A stretch of 64,000 nucleotides of DNA, taken from contig JAWKPC010000005.1 in assembly GCA_041390865.1 (NCBI GenBank), positions 124,001 through 188,000 on the forward strand. The letters run 5' to 3'. This stretch comes from JAUIIK01 sp041390865 (GTDB lineage: Bacteria > Chloroflexota > Chloroflexia > Thermomicrobiales > CFX8). Positions 28,791 through 36,685 of this stretch are shown piece by piece. Below the pieces are notes generated by a model, which was given only the letters and a program-made list of their open reading frames with translations, searched no databases and was not told the origin of the DNA. A program made the translations under genes and the position numbers. Every line of letters begins with the position of its first letter. Positions within the stretch are counted from its first letter, which is position 1.

Positions 28791-29054
28791 TTGAACGAGA
28801 CAGCAGAACCCGGAGGATCGCGTCCGGTACGCCGGCTCCGCACGATCTTCAGTGGTCTGATCGCCGTTGCCATGCTGGCCATCAGCGGCGGCATGGCGAT
28901 CGCCCAGTCGACGGACCGGCGGACCCCGAAGAAGGTTGCTCCTACTTCGACGTCAGCATCGAACGTAGCATCGAGCCCCGGAGTGACGTCGCTCCGGAGC
29001 TCGTTCGTTGATTACCTAATCCAGTCAGTCTATTTGTCGGGCGGGATTCGATGA
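28791..29054 (+). CDS. Small hypothetical protein with signal-like N-terminus
   Basis: An 87-residue reading frame starts at TTG 28791, with AGGA about six bases upstream. It has a basic N-terminus and one hydrophobic segment ('TIFSGLIAVAMLAISGGMAI') ending in a signal-peptidase-like AIAQS, then a Ser/Thr-rich low-complexity tail. No family is recognisable. It may be a real exported peptide, the start of a broken gene, or chance coding. It faces znuA, with only 27 bases between the stops. Confidence 0.35.
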   Translation: MNETAEPGGSRPVRRLRTIFSGLIAVAMLAISGGMAIAQSTDRRTPKKVAPTSTSASNVASSPGVTSLRSSFVDYLIQSVYLSGGIR

Positions 29055-29081
29055 TCGTCGCGAAGCTCCACCAGGGAACTT

Positions 29082-30038
29082 CTATCGCAGAGCTTCGCTG
29101 ATCTTTTCGGCATTCGCCAGCAGCATTCCGTCGACCGTCTCGGCACCGCTGCCTTCCTCGCCGACTTGTCCAGTGTAGAGGCCGTAGACGATCTCCACGC
29201 CGGTATCTGACGCCAGAGACTCGGCGACCTTCGGGTCGATCAGGGCCTCGGCGAAGATCGCCCGGACATTTTCCTCTTCAATCAGCTGGGTCAGCTCGGC
29301 GATGTCGCTGGCGGACGGATCGGCTTCGGATGACGTCCCTGGTATGACCGTTCCGATGATTTCCAGACCGTAGCGCCGCGCAAAATACTCGAACGCATCG
29401 TGATTCGTCACGAGTTTGCGGTGATCCTCCGGGATTTCATCGATCAGCGCGCGGATCTGGCGGTCCGTCTCCTCCAACGTTTCGCGATACGCGGTAGCGT
29501 TGTTCCGGTAGATTGAGGCATTGTCGGGATCCGCTCCGGCCAGCGCATCGGCAATATTGTCCACCATCATCTCGACTCGTATCGGATCCAGCCAAACATG
29601 AGGGTCAAACGCACCATGATCGTGGTCGTCTTCTTCTTGGTCTTTCTCAGCCTCATCCTCGTGGTCTTCCGACTCGAGCAAGTCGATGCCGTCGGTCACG
29701 ATGACGATATTCGCGGCGTCGTTGGCGCTCTCGACATCGTCCATGAGATAGTCATCGAGACCTATCCCGTTGAAGAACACTAGATCAGCGTCCGCGACGG
29801 CCCGGACATCCCCCGGAGTGAGTTCGAACGTGTGGGGGTCCACGCCTGGACCCATCAGTGGCTCGACCGCGACCAGATCCCCACCAACCTTTTCCGTGAG
29901 AGATGACAGCACCGATGTCGTCGTGACCACCGATAACTGACCTTCCGCTCCCTGGTCTTCGTCGCCGCCACAGCCGGCTAGTAGCCCGGCGACGACCGCG
30001 AGCGCGATCCAGATCCGGCCTGTCTTGCCGATACTCAC
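29082..30038 (-). CDS. znuA: Zinc/manganese ABC-transporter substrate-binding lipoprotein (ZnuA/TroA type)
   Basis: The 318-residue protein has a lipobox with Cys23 in 'VVAGLLAGC' and is tethered outside the membrane. Metal ligands of the cluster A-I family are visible: His in 'GPGVDPHTFELTPGDVR', His in 'AFDPHVWLDPIRVEM', His in 'LVTNHDAFEYFARRYGLEII' and an acidic residue in 'IFAEALIDPKVAESL'. A His/Asp/Glu-rich loop ('EDDHDHGAFDPH') precedes the second ligand, as usual for zinc rather than manganese binders. The start is GTG 30038 with GAGG close upstream. The ABC permease and ATPase are not in the window, so it is an orphan receptor or shares a transporter elsewhere. A conserved operator-like motif lies 26-45 bases upstream. 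Confidence 0.93.
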   Translation of the reverse strand: MSIGKTGRIWIALAVVAGLLAGCGGDEDQGAEGQLSVVTTTSVLSSLTEKVGGDLVAVEPLMGPGVDPHTFELTPGDVRAVADADLVFFNGIGLDDYLMDDVESANDAANIVIVTDGIDLLESEDHEDEAEKDQEEDDHDHGAFDPHVWLDPIRVEMMVDNIADALAGADPDNASIYRNNATAYRETLEETDRQIRALIDEIPEDHRKLVTNHDAFEYFARRYGLEIIGTVIPGTSSEADPSASDIAELTQLIEEENVRAIFAEALIDPKVAESLASDTGVEIVYGLYTGQVGEEGSGAETVDGMLLANAEKISEALR

Positions 30039-30063
30039 GCTGCCTCTGTTCTCTCCAATTATT

Positions 30064-30083
30064 GATACTCAGTCTCATTACAA
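30064..30083. promoter_or_regulatory. Operator-like motif before znuA, related to the site at 21648
   Basis: GATACTCAGTCTCATTACAA matches 15 of 20 positions of the right-hand 20 bases of the inverted repeat at 21649-21668, sharing ATACTCA. It sits at nearly the same distance from the start codon. A zinc- or metal-responsive regulator is a reasonable guess for znuA, but unproven. Confidence 0.35.
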
Positions 30084-30143
30084 TGAGCGGGATCGTACAC
30101 TAGCGTCCGGGCGGTTGTAAAGAAACGGGACGGGATTCCGGAG

Positions 30144-30953
30144 ATGAATGAGACGCAACGAGAACTCAGGGACTGGTTTGAACGCGAACAGGTCCACCCT
30201 CGCCAATCGGTAATCGAGGCATTGAAGAGCCTGAACCTTCGGCGCGGCGACCGCGTCGCCGATATCGGATGCGGGCCGGGAGTCCACCTGCCGCATATCC
30301 TGAAACGGGTCGGCCCTGACGGACAGGTTGTTGGCATCGACACAAGCCGGGAGCGTCTGCAGGTGGCTCGAGCGATGCTTCAGCGAGAGATAGAACAAGA
30401 TCGGATCAGTCTCGTCGAAGGAGACATGTACAACATCGACCCCGACCTCGGCCCCTTCGACGTCGTCTGGATGTCCCTCGTGCTCCATCACGAAGATGTG
30501 CCGGTTGAGACGATCGGCAGCCTGATCCCGCTCCTCGCGCCCGGCGGGCGAATCGCGATCCTCGACGGGGACGACGCCGCGTCGTTTCCATTCTTACCAT
30601 GGTCGCCGGATTTCGAGTTGACCGTCCGGGAGGCGGTTAACCGGGCGGCGGATGAGAAACGATTCACCGCCAGGCGCGTGCTCTCGGTCCTGAGAAAGGC
30701 AGGGCTCTCCGATCTACGGCTGCGGGCATTCTCAGACGTCAGGCACGCACCGCTGGACGGATGGGATCTTGACGACATCCGGGAGTGGTTCCTGAACTCG
30801 TTCGGCAGCCGCATCCGGAAGTATCTCTCGCCGGCCGACTGGCAGCGGTACGAGTCATACTTTTCCTCGCCAGACGATCCGGATTACCTGCTGGACCGTC
30901 CGGGTTTCTTTCTCACCAGAACCTGGTTTCTGGCCGAAGGCACGCTGAAATAG
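30144..30953 (+). CDS. Class I SAM-dependent methyltransferase
   Basis: The product is 269 residues. Motif I is 'VADIGCGPGVHLPHILKRVG', the acidic end of strand 2 is in 'VVGIDTSRERLQVAR', 'SLVEGDMYNID' gives the adenine-binding acid, and 'FDVVWMSLVLHHEDVPVETI' with 'APGGRIAILDGD' complete the fold (UbiE/ArsM-like core). The C-terminal 100 residues ('GWDLDDIREWFLNSFGSRIR') are not typical of quinone or arsenite methyltransferases. The substrate is therefore unknown. It is divergent from znuA, with about 100 bases between, and a GGAG directly abuts the ATG. Confidence 0.88.
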   Translation: MNETQRELRDWFEREQVHPRQSVIEALKSLNLRRGDRVADIGCGPGVHLPHILKRVGPDGQVVGIDTSRERLQVARAMLQREIEQDRISLVEGDMYNIDPDLGPFDVVWMSLVLHHEDVPVETIGSLIPLLAPGGRIAILDGDDAASFPFLPWSPDFELTVREAVNRAADEKRFTARRVLSVLRKAGLSDLRLRAFSDVRHAPLDGWDLDDIREWFLNSFGSRIRKYLSPADWQRYESYFSSPDDPDYLLDRPGFFLTRTWFLAEGTLK

Positions 30954-30987
30954 CGGCCGCAACCGGATAGCGATAGCCGATTCATGG

Positions 30988-30993
30988 TATATT
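30988..30993 (+). promoter_or_regulatory. Extended -10 promoter element of rpmG-rpmB
   Basis: TGG-TATATT is an extended -10 element 83 bases before the rpmG start. No good -35 is visible 17 bases upstream, which is common for extended -10 promoters. The transcript would begin just before the tandem hairpins at 31001-31040. Confidence 0.45.
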
Positions 30994-31000
30994 GAAGGGT

Positions 31001-31040
31001 ACCGCCCGGCAGACGGGCGGTTGGCGTGTTGGCACGCCAA
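31001..31040 (+). promoter_or_regulatory. Tandem hairpin leader of the rpmG-rpmB transcript
   Basis: Two perfect 8-bp stems lie back to back: ACCGCCCG-GCAGA-CGGGCGGT (31001-31021) and TTGGCGTG-TTGG-CACGCCAA (31021-31040), sharing the T at 31021. They fall between the -10 box and the rpmG ribosome-binding site. Such leaders of ribosomal-protein operons often bind the protein product or control attenuation. There is no T-run after either stem. Confidence 0.5.
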
Positions 31041-31075
31041 GACTGGTGACACGACTCGGAGAGGATCACACCACC

Positions 31076-31240
31076 ATGGCTAAGAAGAAGGGCGATCGAA
31101 TCGTCGTCAAACTCCGCAGCACCGAGAGCGGTCACGTCTACTGGACTGAGAAGAATCGCCGGAACGATCAGGGCCGGCTCGAGTTGAAGAAGTTCGATCC
31201 GGTGCTGCGCAAGCACGCGGTGTATCGCGAACAGCGCTAA
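31076..31240 (+). CDS. rpmG: 50S ribosomal protein bL33
   Basis: The 54-residue protein 'MAKKKGDRIVVKLRSTESGH' continues with 'VYWTEKNRRNDQGRLELKKF' and 'DPVLRKHAVYREQR'. It is the Cys-less form of bL33, without the zinc CxxC pairs. The start ATG 31076 has a GGAGAGGA ten bases upstream. The reading frame is open further upstream to 30992, but that part covers the hairpin leader and is not coding. It is followed by rpmB after 29 bases, forming a two-gene unit. bL33 sits near the E site of the large subunit. Confidence 0.96.
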   Translation: MAKKKGDRIVVKLRSTESGHVYWTEKNRRNDQGRLELKKFDPVLRKHAVYREQR

Positions 31241-31269
31241 ACAGTTCCGGACCTGAGGAGGAGCACGCA

Positions 31270-31515
31270 ATGGGCAAGGTTTGCGCAATCACCGGCAAGA
31301 AGCGCATCTTCGGCAACAACCGTCCATTCTCGGAAAAGAAGACGCGCCGCACCTGGCAGCCGAACGTCCAGAAGCGCAAGATGTTCGTGCCGGAAATCGG
31401 CCGCTCGGTGACGGTCAAGATGTCGGCCCGGGCGCTGCGAACCGTCGAGAAGAAGGGTGGCCTGATGCCATACCTTCGGTCCCAGGGCATGCGCCTCGAA
31501 GATGTGACCGCCTAA
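31270..31515 (+). CDS. rpmB: 50S ribosomal protein bL28
   Basis: The 81-residue product starts 'MGKVCAITGKKRIFGNNRPF' and has 'TRRTWQPNVQKRKMFVPEIG' and 'VKMSARALRTVEKKGGLMPY', the standard bL28 sequence. Only one Cys remains of the zinc-binding set found in some bacteria, so this is the zinc-free form, consistent with the zinc-free bL33 next to it. A strong ribosome-binding site (GAGGAGG) precedes the ATG. A terminator follows within 60 bases. Confidence 0.96.
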   Translation: MGKVCAITGKKRIFGNNRPFSEKKTRRTWQPNVQKRKMFVPEIGRSVTVKMSARALRTVEKKGGLMPYLRSQGMRLEDVTA

Positions 31516-31547
31516 CCGCTTCCGGCCCTAGAGCCGGATCGGGTTCC

Positions 31548-31583
31548 AACCGCGCTCCGATTTCCGGGGCGCGGTTGTTGTTT
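31548..31583 (+). terminator. Terminator after rpmB
   Basis: AACCGCGC and GCGCGGTT pair around a 13-base loop that itself contains TCCG/CCGG, followed by GTTGTTT. A smaller hairpin TCCGGC/GCCGGA lies just before it at 31520-31537. Confidence 0.65.
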
Positions 31584-31646
31584 AGGGATTGGTCGATTTG
31601 GCGTACAATCGGACCGGCGCGACGACTGAAGGCAAAGGGACCACCG

Positions 31647-32087
31647 GTGATCAAGATCAAGTTTCGAAGAACGCCCGCACCACGGCTTGAGCCGAAGCTG
31701 AGCCGTCCGGAAACGGTCGGCGCGATGCGCTTCACGCTTCGTTCCGTCCCACGCCATCACGACCCGATACGCGCAATCATCGATGCCAGCCCGAACGCCC
31801 GCGTCTTCTTCAGCGAACCTCTCGCCTACCTGCGTGGACAGGGAGTGTCCATCTTCCGGGTTGAAGCCACCGCGCTCGACTTCCTCGACGAGCTGTACCG
31901 CTGGTGGATAGAAACCGAGCGTCGGGAAGCCTTCGCATTCGACATCAACCTCTTCTTCAACGATCGAGAGTGGATTGCCTCCCTCCGGGAGCACTCTGCC
32001 GATGAGATCCGCAAGGTTATCGAGGATGGCGCTCCGCGAACCACCGAGGACGACCTTCTGCCGGCCTTTGCGGAAGACGAGTCCTGA
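31647..32087 (+). CDS. Hypothetical protein (146 residues)
   Basis: The frame is open from much further upstream (through rpmB in another frame), but a GTG at 31647 with AAGGGA six bases before it gives the sensible start, 'VIKIKFRRTPAPRLEPKLSR'. The protein is soluble and mixed in charge, with a compact-looking core ('NARVFFSEPLAYLRGQGVSI', 'ATALDFLDELYRWWIETERR', 'AFDINLFFNDREWIASLREH'). I do not recognise a family. It lies between the ribosomal-protein unit and a frame-broken stretch. Confidence 0.65.
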   Translation: MIKIKFRRTPAPRLEPKLSRPETVGAMRFTLRSVPRHHDPIRAIIDASPNARVFFSEPLAYLRGQGVSIFRVEATALDFLDELYRWWIETERREAFAFDINLFFNDREWIASLREHSADEIRKVIEDGAPRTTEDDLLPAFAEDES

Positions 32088-32234
32088 TAGTCCGACGGTC
32101 GTTCTCGTAAACAGCCCCGGATCGAACGGATACCCCGATGTTCTTCGACGCTACCAGGCGCCAGGAGGCTCTCAAGTGAGCGTTGCCCTGCGATCTGTCC
32201 TGGCCCAACATCAGACCAGCTCAGCCGAATCACT

Positions 32235-32580
32235 ATGATGTTTGGCCGCCGGCGCACCCGGAGACAGCTCGTCATCTCCCTCCTCACCGGCGTCGGGCTG
32301 GTGACGGTCCTCGCTGTGATGGTCGGGACGCTGACGACCAACCAGCTGATCGTCGGAACACTGGCGATGACCGCGCTCGGATTGATCGGTATCTGGTTCT
32401 TCGACAGCGGACCCGAGTGGTCCTGGCCGTCCGATATCGCGGACTACCTGACCATCGTCCGGGATGATCGGGTTCTGGGACGCATTCCTGAGGAGCATCC
32501 TGAGCTGGGTCATCGCGGTGATCTTCTACTGGGGATTGGCGACACTGGTGCGCCGAGGCCGCCGCGCCCGCCAGACCTGA
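32235..32580 (+). pseudogene. Small membrane protein, frameshifted
   Basis: The first part 'LVISLLTGVGLVTVLAVMVG' and 'LIVGTLAMTALGLIGIWFFD' gives two helices. A third, 'FLRSILSWVIAVIFYWGLAT' with a basic end 'LVRRGRRARQT' and stop TGA 32578-32580, lies in another frame. One indel near 32470 would join them into a three-helix protein of about 115 residues. No family is recognised. As written the open frame runs on into the YceI gene. Confidence 0.45.
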
Positions 32581-32654
32581 TCCCGACGAGGCGTTTTCGG
32601 ACAAGGCCAGCTCTCCGCCGTACTTGCCATGCATTCTCTCGTTTTCGGACCGGA

Positions 32655-33248
32655 ATGAAAGAGACGACACGATTGGCCATTCATCATCTGACTATCGATC
32701 CAACCCACTCCACGATCGAGTTCGCCGTCACCTATGCGATGAATACGATCATCAAGGGGCGATTTCACGAGTACGAGGGCCGGATAACCCTCGATACGAA
32801 TCCCGCCGAGTCCACGGTGTCGGTGACGATTCGATCGGAATCTCTGGGTACCGGAGCCGACGACAGGGACGAACATCTCAAGGGCGACGAATTCTTTGCC
32901 GTCGAGACCCACGACGATTCGATTCGAGAGCACGTCCATCGACGTCGTTGGGAACAATCACTGGAACGTTCATGGCGATCTCTCGGTGATCGGGGTTACC
33001 CGCGCCGTCATACTCGACAGCCCGCTTCTACGGCATTGTCCAGGACGCATTCAGCAAACACCCGTGCCGGATTCGTTGGCGAGACGGACATCACCCGCTC
33101 AGACTGGGGAATGGACTGGAACGCCGAGCAGGACACCGGCGTACTCGTGAGTGACCGGGTGCGGATATCGCTCTACATCTCTGCTGTGCCGGTTGAGGAC
33201 GAATCCGAGGACGAGGGCCCGATACCGAATAGCCCCGGCGAAGGCTGA
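32655..33248 (+). pseudogene. YceI-family lipid-binding protein, frameshifted in the middle
   Basis: The N-terminal 'LTIDPTHSTIEFAVTYAMNT' and 'IIKGRFHEYEGRITLD' and the C-terminal 'GETDITRSDWGMDWN' with 'VSDRVRISLYISAVPV' are typical YceI, a lipocalin-like barrel that binds polyisoprenoids. The middle ('TIRFESTSIDVVGNNHWNVH', 'GDLSVIGVTRAVILD') lies in the +1 frame at about 32905-33020, so two to three compensating indels are present. There is no signal peptide, so this is the cytoplasmic form. A HxlR regulator is encoded convergently, overlapping the end. Confidence 0.7.
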
Positions 33249-33602
33249 TCAATCGGACCCGTTCGACGCGAGCCACCGGTGAGCCCCACGCCTCGATGGC
33301 ATCGAACACCGACGATAGTTCCCGCCCCCTTTTCGGTGAGGTGGTACTCGGTCCGCACCGGAGTCGAGGGGATAACTTCCCGTTCGACGAGCCCGGCCTG
33401 CTCTAGCTCCTTCAGGCGCTCGGAGAGCATCCGCGGGCTCAGGGCGGGAATTGCTCGCTTGATCTCGTTGAAATGCGAGAGGCCATGGAACATGGCCCGA
33501 AGGATCACCCCATTCCGGCACCCGGCCAATAAGTTCGGCGGCCTCGTGGAAGTACGGGCAAAAAGCTGTATCGATAATTTTCTGTGTTTCTTGCTTCATC
33601 AT
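33240..33602 (-). pseudogene. HxlR-family winged-helix regulator, frameshifted
   Basis: Three minus-strand frames join into a normal HxlR protein. They read 'MKQETQKIIDTAFCPYFHEA' with 'AELIGR', then 'VILRAMFHGLSHFNEIKRAI' and 'LSPRMLSERLKELEQAGLVE' with 'STPVRTEYHLTEKG', then 'VFDAIEAWGSPVARVERVRL'. The winged helix and recognition helix are complete. HxlR regulators often respond to redox stress or aldehydes and control a neighbouring gene; YceI or the MFS exporter (33607-35110) are candidates. At least two indels are needed. Confidence 0.7.
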
Positions 33603-33606
33603 AGGC

Positions 33607-35110
33607 TCATTCTAACGCAGCTCCCGTCTCCAGCCTGAATGCGGAAACGGATCTTCTCGTCCCGCTGTCGATTCGCCGGAACGCATGGCGACGTACAGTC
33701 GCCGGTTTTTCTTCCTCCATCACATTCGGCGCGCGCCTCGCGAACTGCAGCAGGACGATTCCGACCAATGCGCAGAATCCATACGAGAACGCGTCGCCGG
33801 AAATAGCTGAACTCATCCGGCCCGAAGTAGATCGGCAATAACGCCGACGTACCCTTCGGGCCAGCGCCAGCCGGTCGCGATCGCCGCGCCGAATGACGAG
33901 CCAACGAAAAACATCATGTTGTAGAGCCCGATGCCTGTCCCTGCCAGCCGTCCCAGGATCACCCCGCGTCACCGTCGTCTGGAGCGGCGAGAACGTCGAC
34001 GCCTGACCGATACCGAAGACCACCAGCAGCGGCACGAGCGCCCAGATAGGCCATCCAACGGCGACGGTTGCGAGAATCGTGATGATGACGAGGACGATCG
34101 ATAGCCCGACCGACGAGAGAACCACAGCGTCATACGAATCGGCGAGTTTGCCGACCGGACGACTGAGGAACGTCACGACCAGCGCCTGAGACAGGAGAAC
34201 GAGCCCGACCCGCGACGTCGGAAGCCCGTTGACGTCTTCGAGCAGGAATGGAAGGAGGATGAACGTCGATATCGTCGCGCTCATCATCGTGAACGCCGTC
34301 GCGAATAGAGGACATACCGGCGGTTCGCCAGAAGCTCCGGATCGATGAACGGGAACTTCACCGACCGCTGCCGCCAGACAGTCGCGACGAACGCAACGAC
34401 GGCGATTCCGACGGTTCCGAGGACGGCAAGCGATGCCACACCCTGTCCCTGGATGAAATCGACGGTGATCAGCAAGCCTGCGATTGTCATAGCGCCAAGC
34501 GCAACGCCGCCGAGCCAGTCGACCGGCTTCGGCGCGGCATCGGATTTCCCGGGGAACATCCGGTACTGGAGTGGAATCAGCGTCATGATCAGGGCGCTTG
34601 AGGAAGACCGCGCGCCAGGAGACGAACTCGGTTAACACGCCGCCCATGGTCGGACCGATCGCCTGACCCGCACCTACCGAGGCGGCAATCAAACCGATCG
34701 AAGCTCCTCGCCGCCCGCTCGGAATACGCAGCATGATGAGGGCGGTGCCCAGCGGCGGGATCGCCGCCGAACCAAACCCCTGGCCGACACGGAAGAGCAC
34801 GAGTAGCGGAAACGCGCTGGTTGGAACGATCGACGCCAGGAGCGACGAGGCCCCAAAGATAATCATCCCGGTGATGTACATCCGGCGCAGGCCGTACCGG
34901 TCACCCAGGCGGCCGTAGAACGGCGTCATGATGCCGAAAAACAGCGAGTACAGCGTTGCCAGCCGGCCGGTTTCGGCTTCGCTGACATCGAAGACGTCGC
35001 GGATCGTCGGCAGGGCGACGTTGATCATCGTCGTGTTTAGGACACTCATGAACACTGCGGCGGCAAGCAGAGGGACAAGCCAGCGGCTGGTTGCCGGTGC
35101 GTCGGAGGTT
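33607..35110 (-). pseudogene. DHA2-type MFS drug exporter, frameshifted
   Basis: The start region 'SRWLVPLLAAAVFMSVLNTT' with 'MINVALPTIRDVFDVSEAET' and 'YGRLGDRYGLRRMYITG' (motif A) and 'GFGSAAIPPLGTALIMLRIP' is intact. The middle is in another frame ('MTLIPLQYRMFPGKSDAAPK', 'LGAMTIAGLLITVDFIQGQG'), then the first frame returns ('FTMMSATISTFILLPFLLED', 'LVLLSQALVVTFLSRPVGKL'). The C-terminal end is shifted again. It is a 12-14 helix proton-driven efflux pump of the EmrB/QacA group. The start codon itself cannot be placed, since a TAA precedes 'TSDAPATSRW'. At least four indels are present. Confidence 0.7.
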
Positions 35111-35401
35111 TAGTTGGGAGGAGTGTTCGACTGGCTCACGCAGAGTCCCGACGGCAATCAGTCGTCACTACACACCCCATCCATAGCTTGTCCGCGATCA
35201 CGACGATCGAGGACGTTCCAACCAGCCCCGGAACCGGATTATTTCCGGCCGCGACCCACGAGATTGTACCGATGTTTCGGGCGGAGCGGGATCAGCTGGC
35301 GCCAAGCAAGGGATAGATCGCCCGCTGCCAGTGCTTCCGAACAGCCTCCCGGGCCGGCGCGGTGCAGACGATCCGGATCAGACGGCGATGATGCTCGTAG
35401 A
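35111..35401. other. Gap without a recognisable gene
   Basis: About 290 bases lie between the MFS exporter and the HD-domain protein. I see no family-like peptide, hairpin or RNA gene here. It may hold the displaced start of the exporter and the true end of the HD protein. Confidence 0.4.
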
Positions 35402-36600
35402 TCAATAGAGACGAATCATCGACGCCGGTGACTGACCACCCAGGACATTGTTCGGCTCAGACCGACCGGCGGAGTCGTCGAACTGAACCCAGACGTTCGA
35501 TCGCCATTTCTCCGGCTTCGGGATGTCGATCAGGATGTCGGCTGGCTCGATATTTTCCGCGGCCAATCCGGCGATCGTCTCGACCAGCCTGTGCTCCAGA
35601 TCGCGCCGCCGGGCAGGATTGGCGAACAAACCGACTGAGATACGCATACAGATCGGTCGCCACGCCAGTGATCTCGACAGCGCGTTTGTGCATTTGTCGG
35701 TTCGTGAGTCCCGCACCAGCCGCCGCGTGCTGTCCGGCATATCCGTTTGCGAGAGGCGGTCGAGCAGCGCAACGTCGGCATACTCCGTCAGCTCGCTGGG
35801 CGGGAGCCCGGCGTCGAGAGCGTCCTGCACGGCCCTGAGGAGCATTGCCATGCAGGCGCGATTCGTATGGTGCCAGTAGACGTTGTCGAACATCTCCTGC
35901 CGTGCATTCATCAGCGAATGCATCGGCGAGATCCCTTTATGATCGATCCCGAGCACCCTGCCGGACGGCGTGTCGATGTCCGCCAGCGCCGCCAGCAACC
36001 GGGCAGTGTCCACGCCACCGTAGGGCACGGAGCAGGCGCGGGCGTCGCGGGGTAGATAGTCGAGCTTGTCGACGTCGAGGCGGCGGAAAGCAACTGGCGG
36101 GCGACGCGATCCGCCGGCGCGATGCCTGACTCACAAGGTCGATCAGATCCGCCACCCTCCCGGGATCGACATGCCAGTCGTCGATGAGGATTCGAGAGAC
36201 TTCATGCCCCTCGATGAGATGCCTCCCGACCTGCTCGTGAGGTTGAACCGGGTCGCCGAGCTCCTCTATTGCATGGCTGAAAGGATAGTGTCCGACGTCA
36301 TGGAGGAGAGCGGCCGCTAGCCAGTCCTGGCCCCTCGTCGTCGATCGGGACGCCCGTGATCGAAGCTGGAATCAACGCTTCACGCATCAGGTGCATCACG
36401 CCGATCGAATGCCTCGAGCCAGGGTGTCGAGCGGCCGGCCAGATACGCGAGACGAAACCCAGCTGCTGGATACCGTCCAGCCGCAGCATCGCCGGGGTCG
36501 CCAGGAGCTTCGACGCTTCCGCCGAAAGCGGCACCAGATCGTAGAGGCTGTCGCGAATTGTCGTTTCCGGCGTCAGGCCGAATTCCGCTCCGATCTTCAT
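35402..36600 (-). pseudogene. HD-superfamily phosphohydrolase (COG1078-like), frameshifted
   Basis: The N-terminus 'MKIGAEFGLTPETTIRDSLY' with 'LATPAMLRLDGIQQLGFVSR' and 'RHSIGVMHLMREAL' is followed in a second frame by 'LAAALLHDVGHYPFSHAIEE' (HD motif) and 'LGDPVQPHEQVGRHLIEGHE', and then by 'GRVLGIDHKGISPMHSLMNA' with 'RQEMFDNVYWHHTNRACMAM'. This order is that of dNTPase/SAMHD1-like COG1078 phosphohydrolases. ATG 36600 is the start. Four or more indels split it. The metal-binding residues (H...HD...D) are intact in sequence. Confidence 0.75.
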
Positions 36601-36622
36601 CGGACAAGTGTACCGGCAGCTA

Positions 36623-36651
36623 TTCGATTCCGAGGAATAGACGGCTACAAT
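36623..36651 (+). promoter_or_regulatory. Promoter candidate for the CocE-like hydrolase
   Basis: TTCGAT and TACAAT are separated by 17 bases and lie 35 bases before the ATG at 36686. The -35 is a weak match. This is the divergent region shared with the HD phosphohydrolase. Confidence 0.4.
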
Positions 36652-36685
36652 GCGTCCACATATGAATGGGAAAGCAGGGAGATAC

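Noticed and set aside
30992..31075. Upstream extension of rpmG
   Set aside because: It covers two perfect hairpins and is not part of bL33; ATG 31076 is the standard start.
35114..35431. 105-codon plus-strand open frame next to the DHA2 exporter
   Set aside because: Arg/Pro/Ser-rich translation without motif; no support beyond openness.
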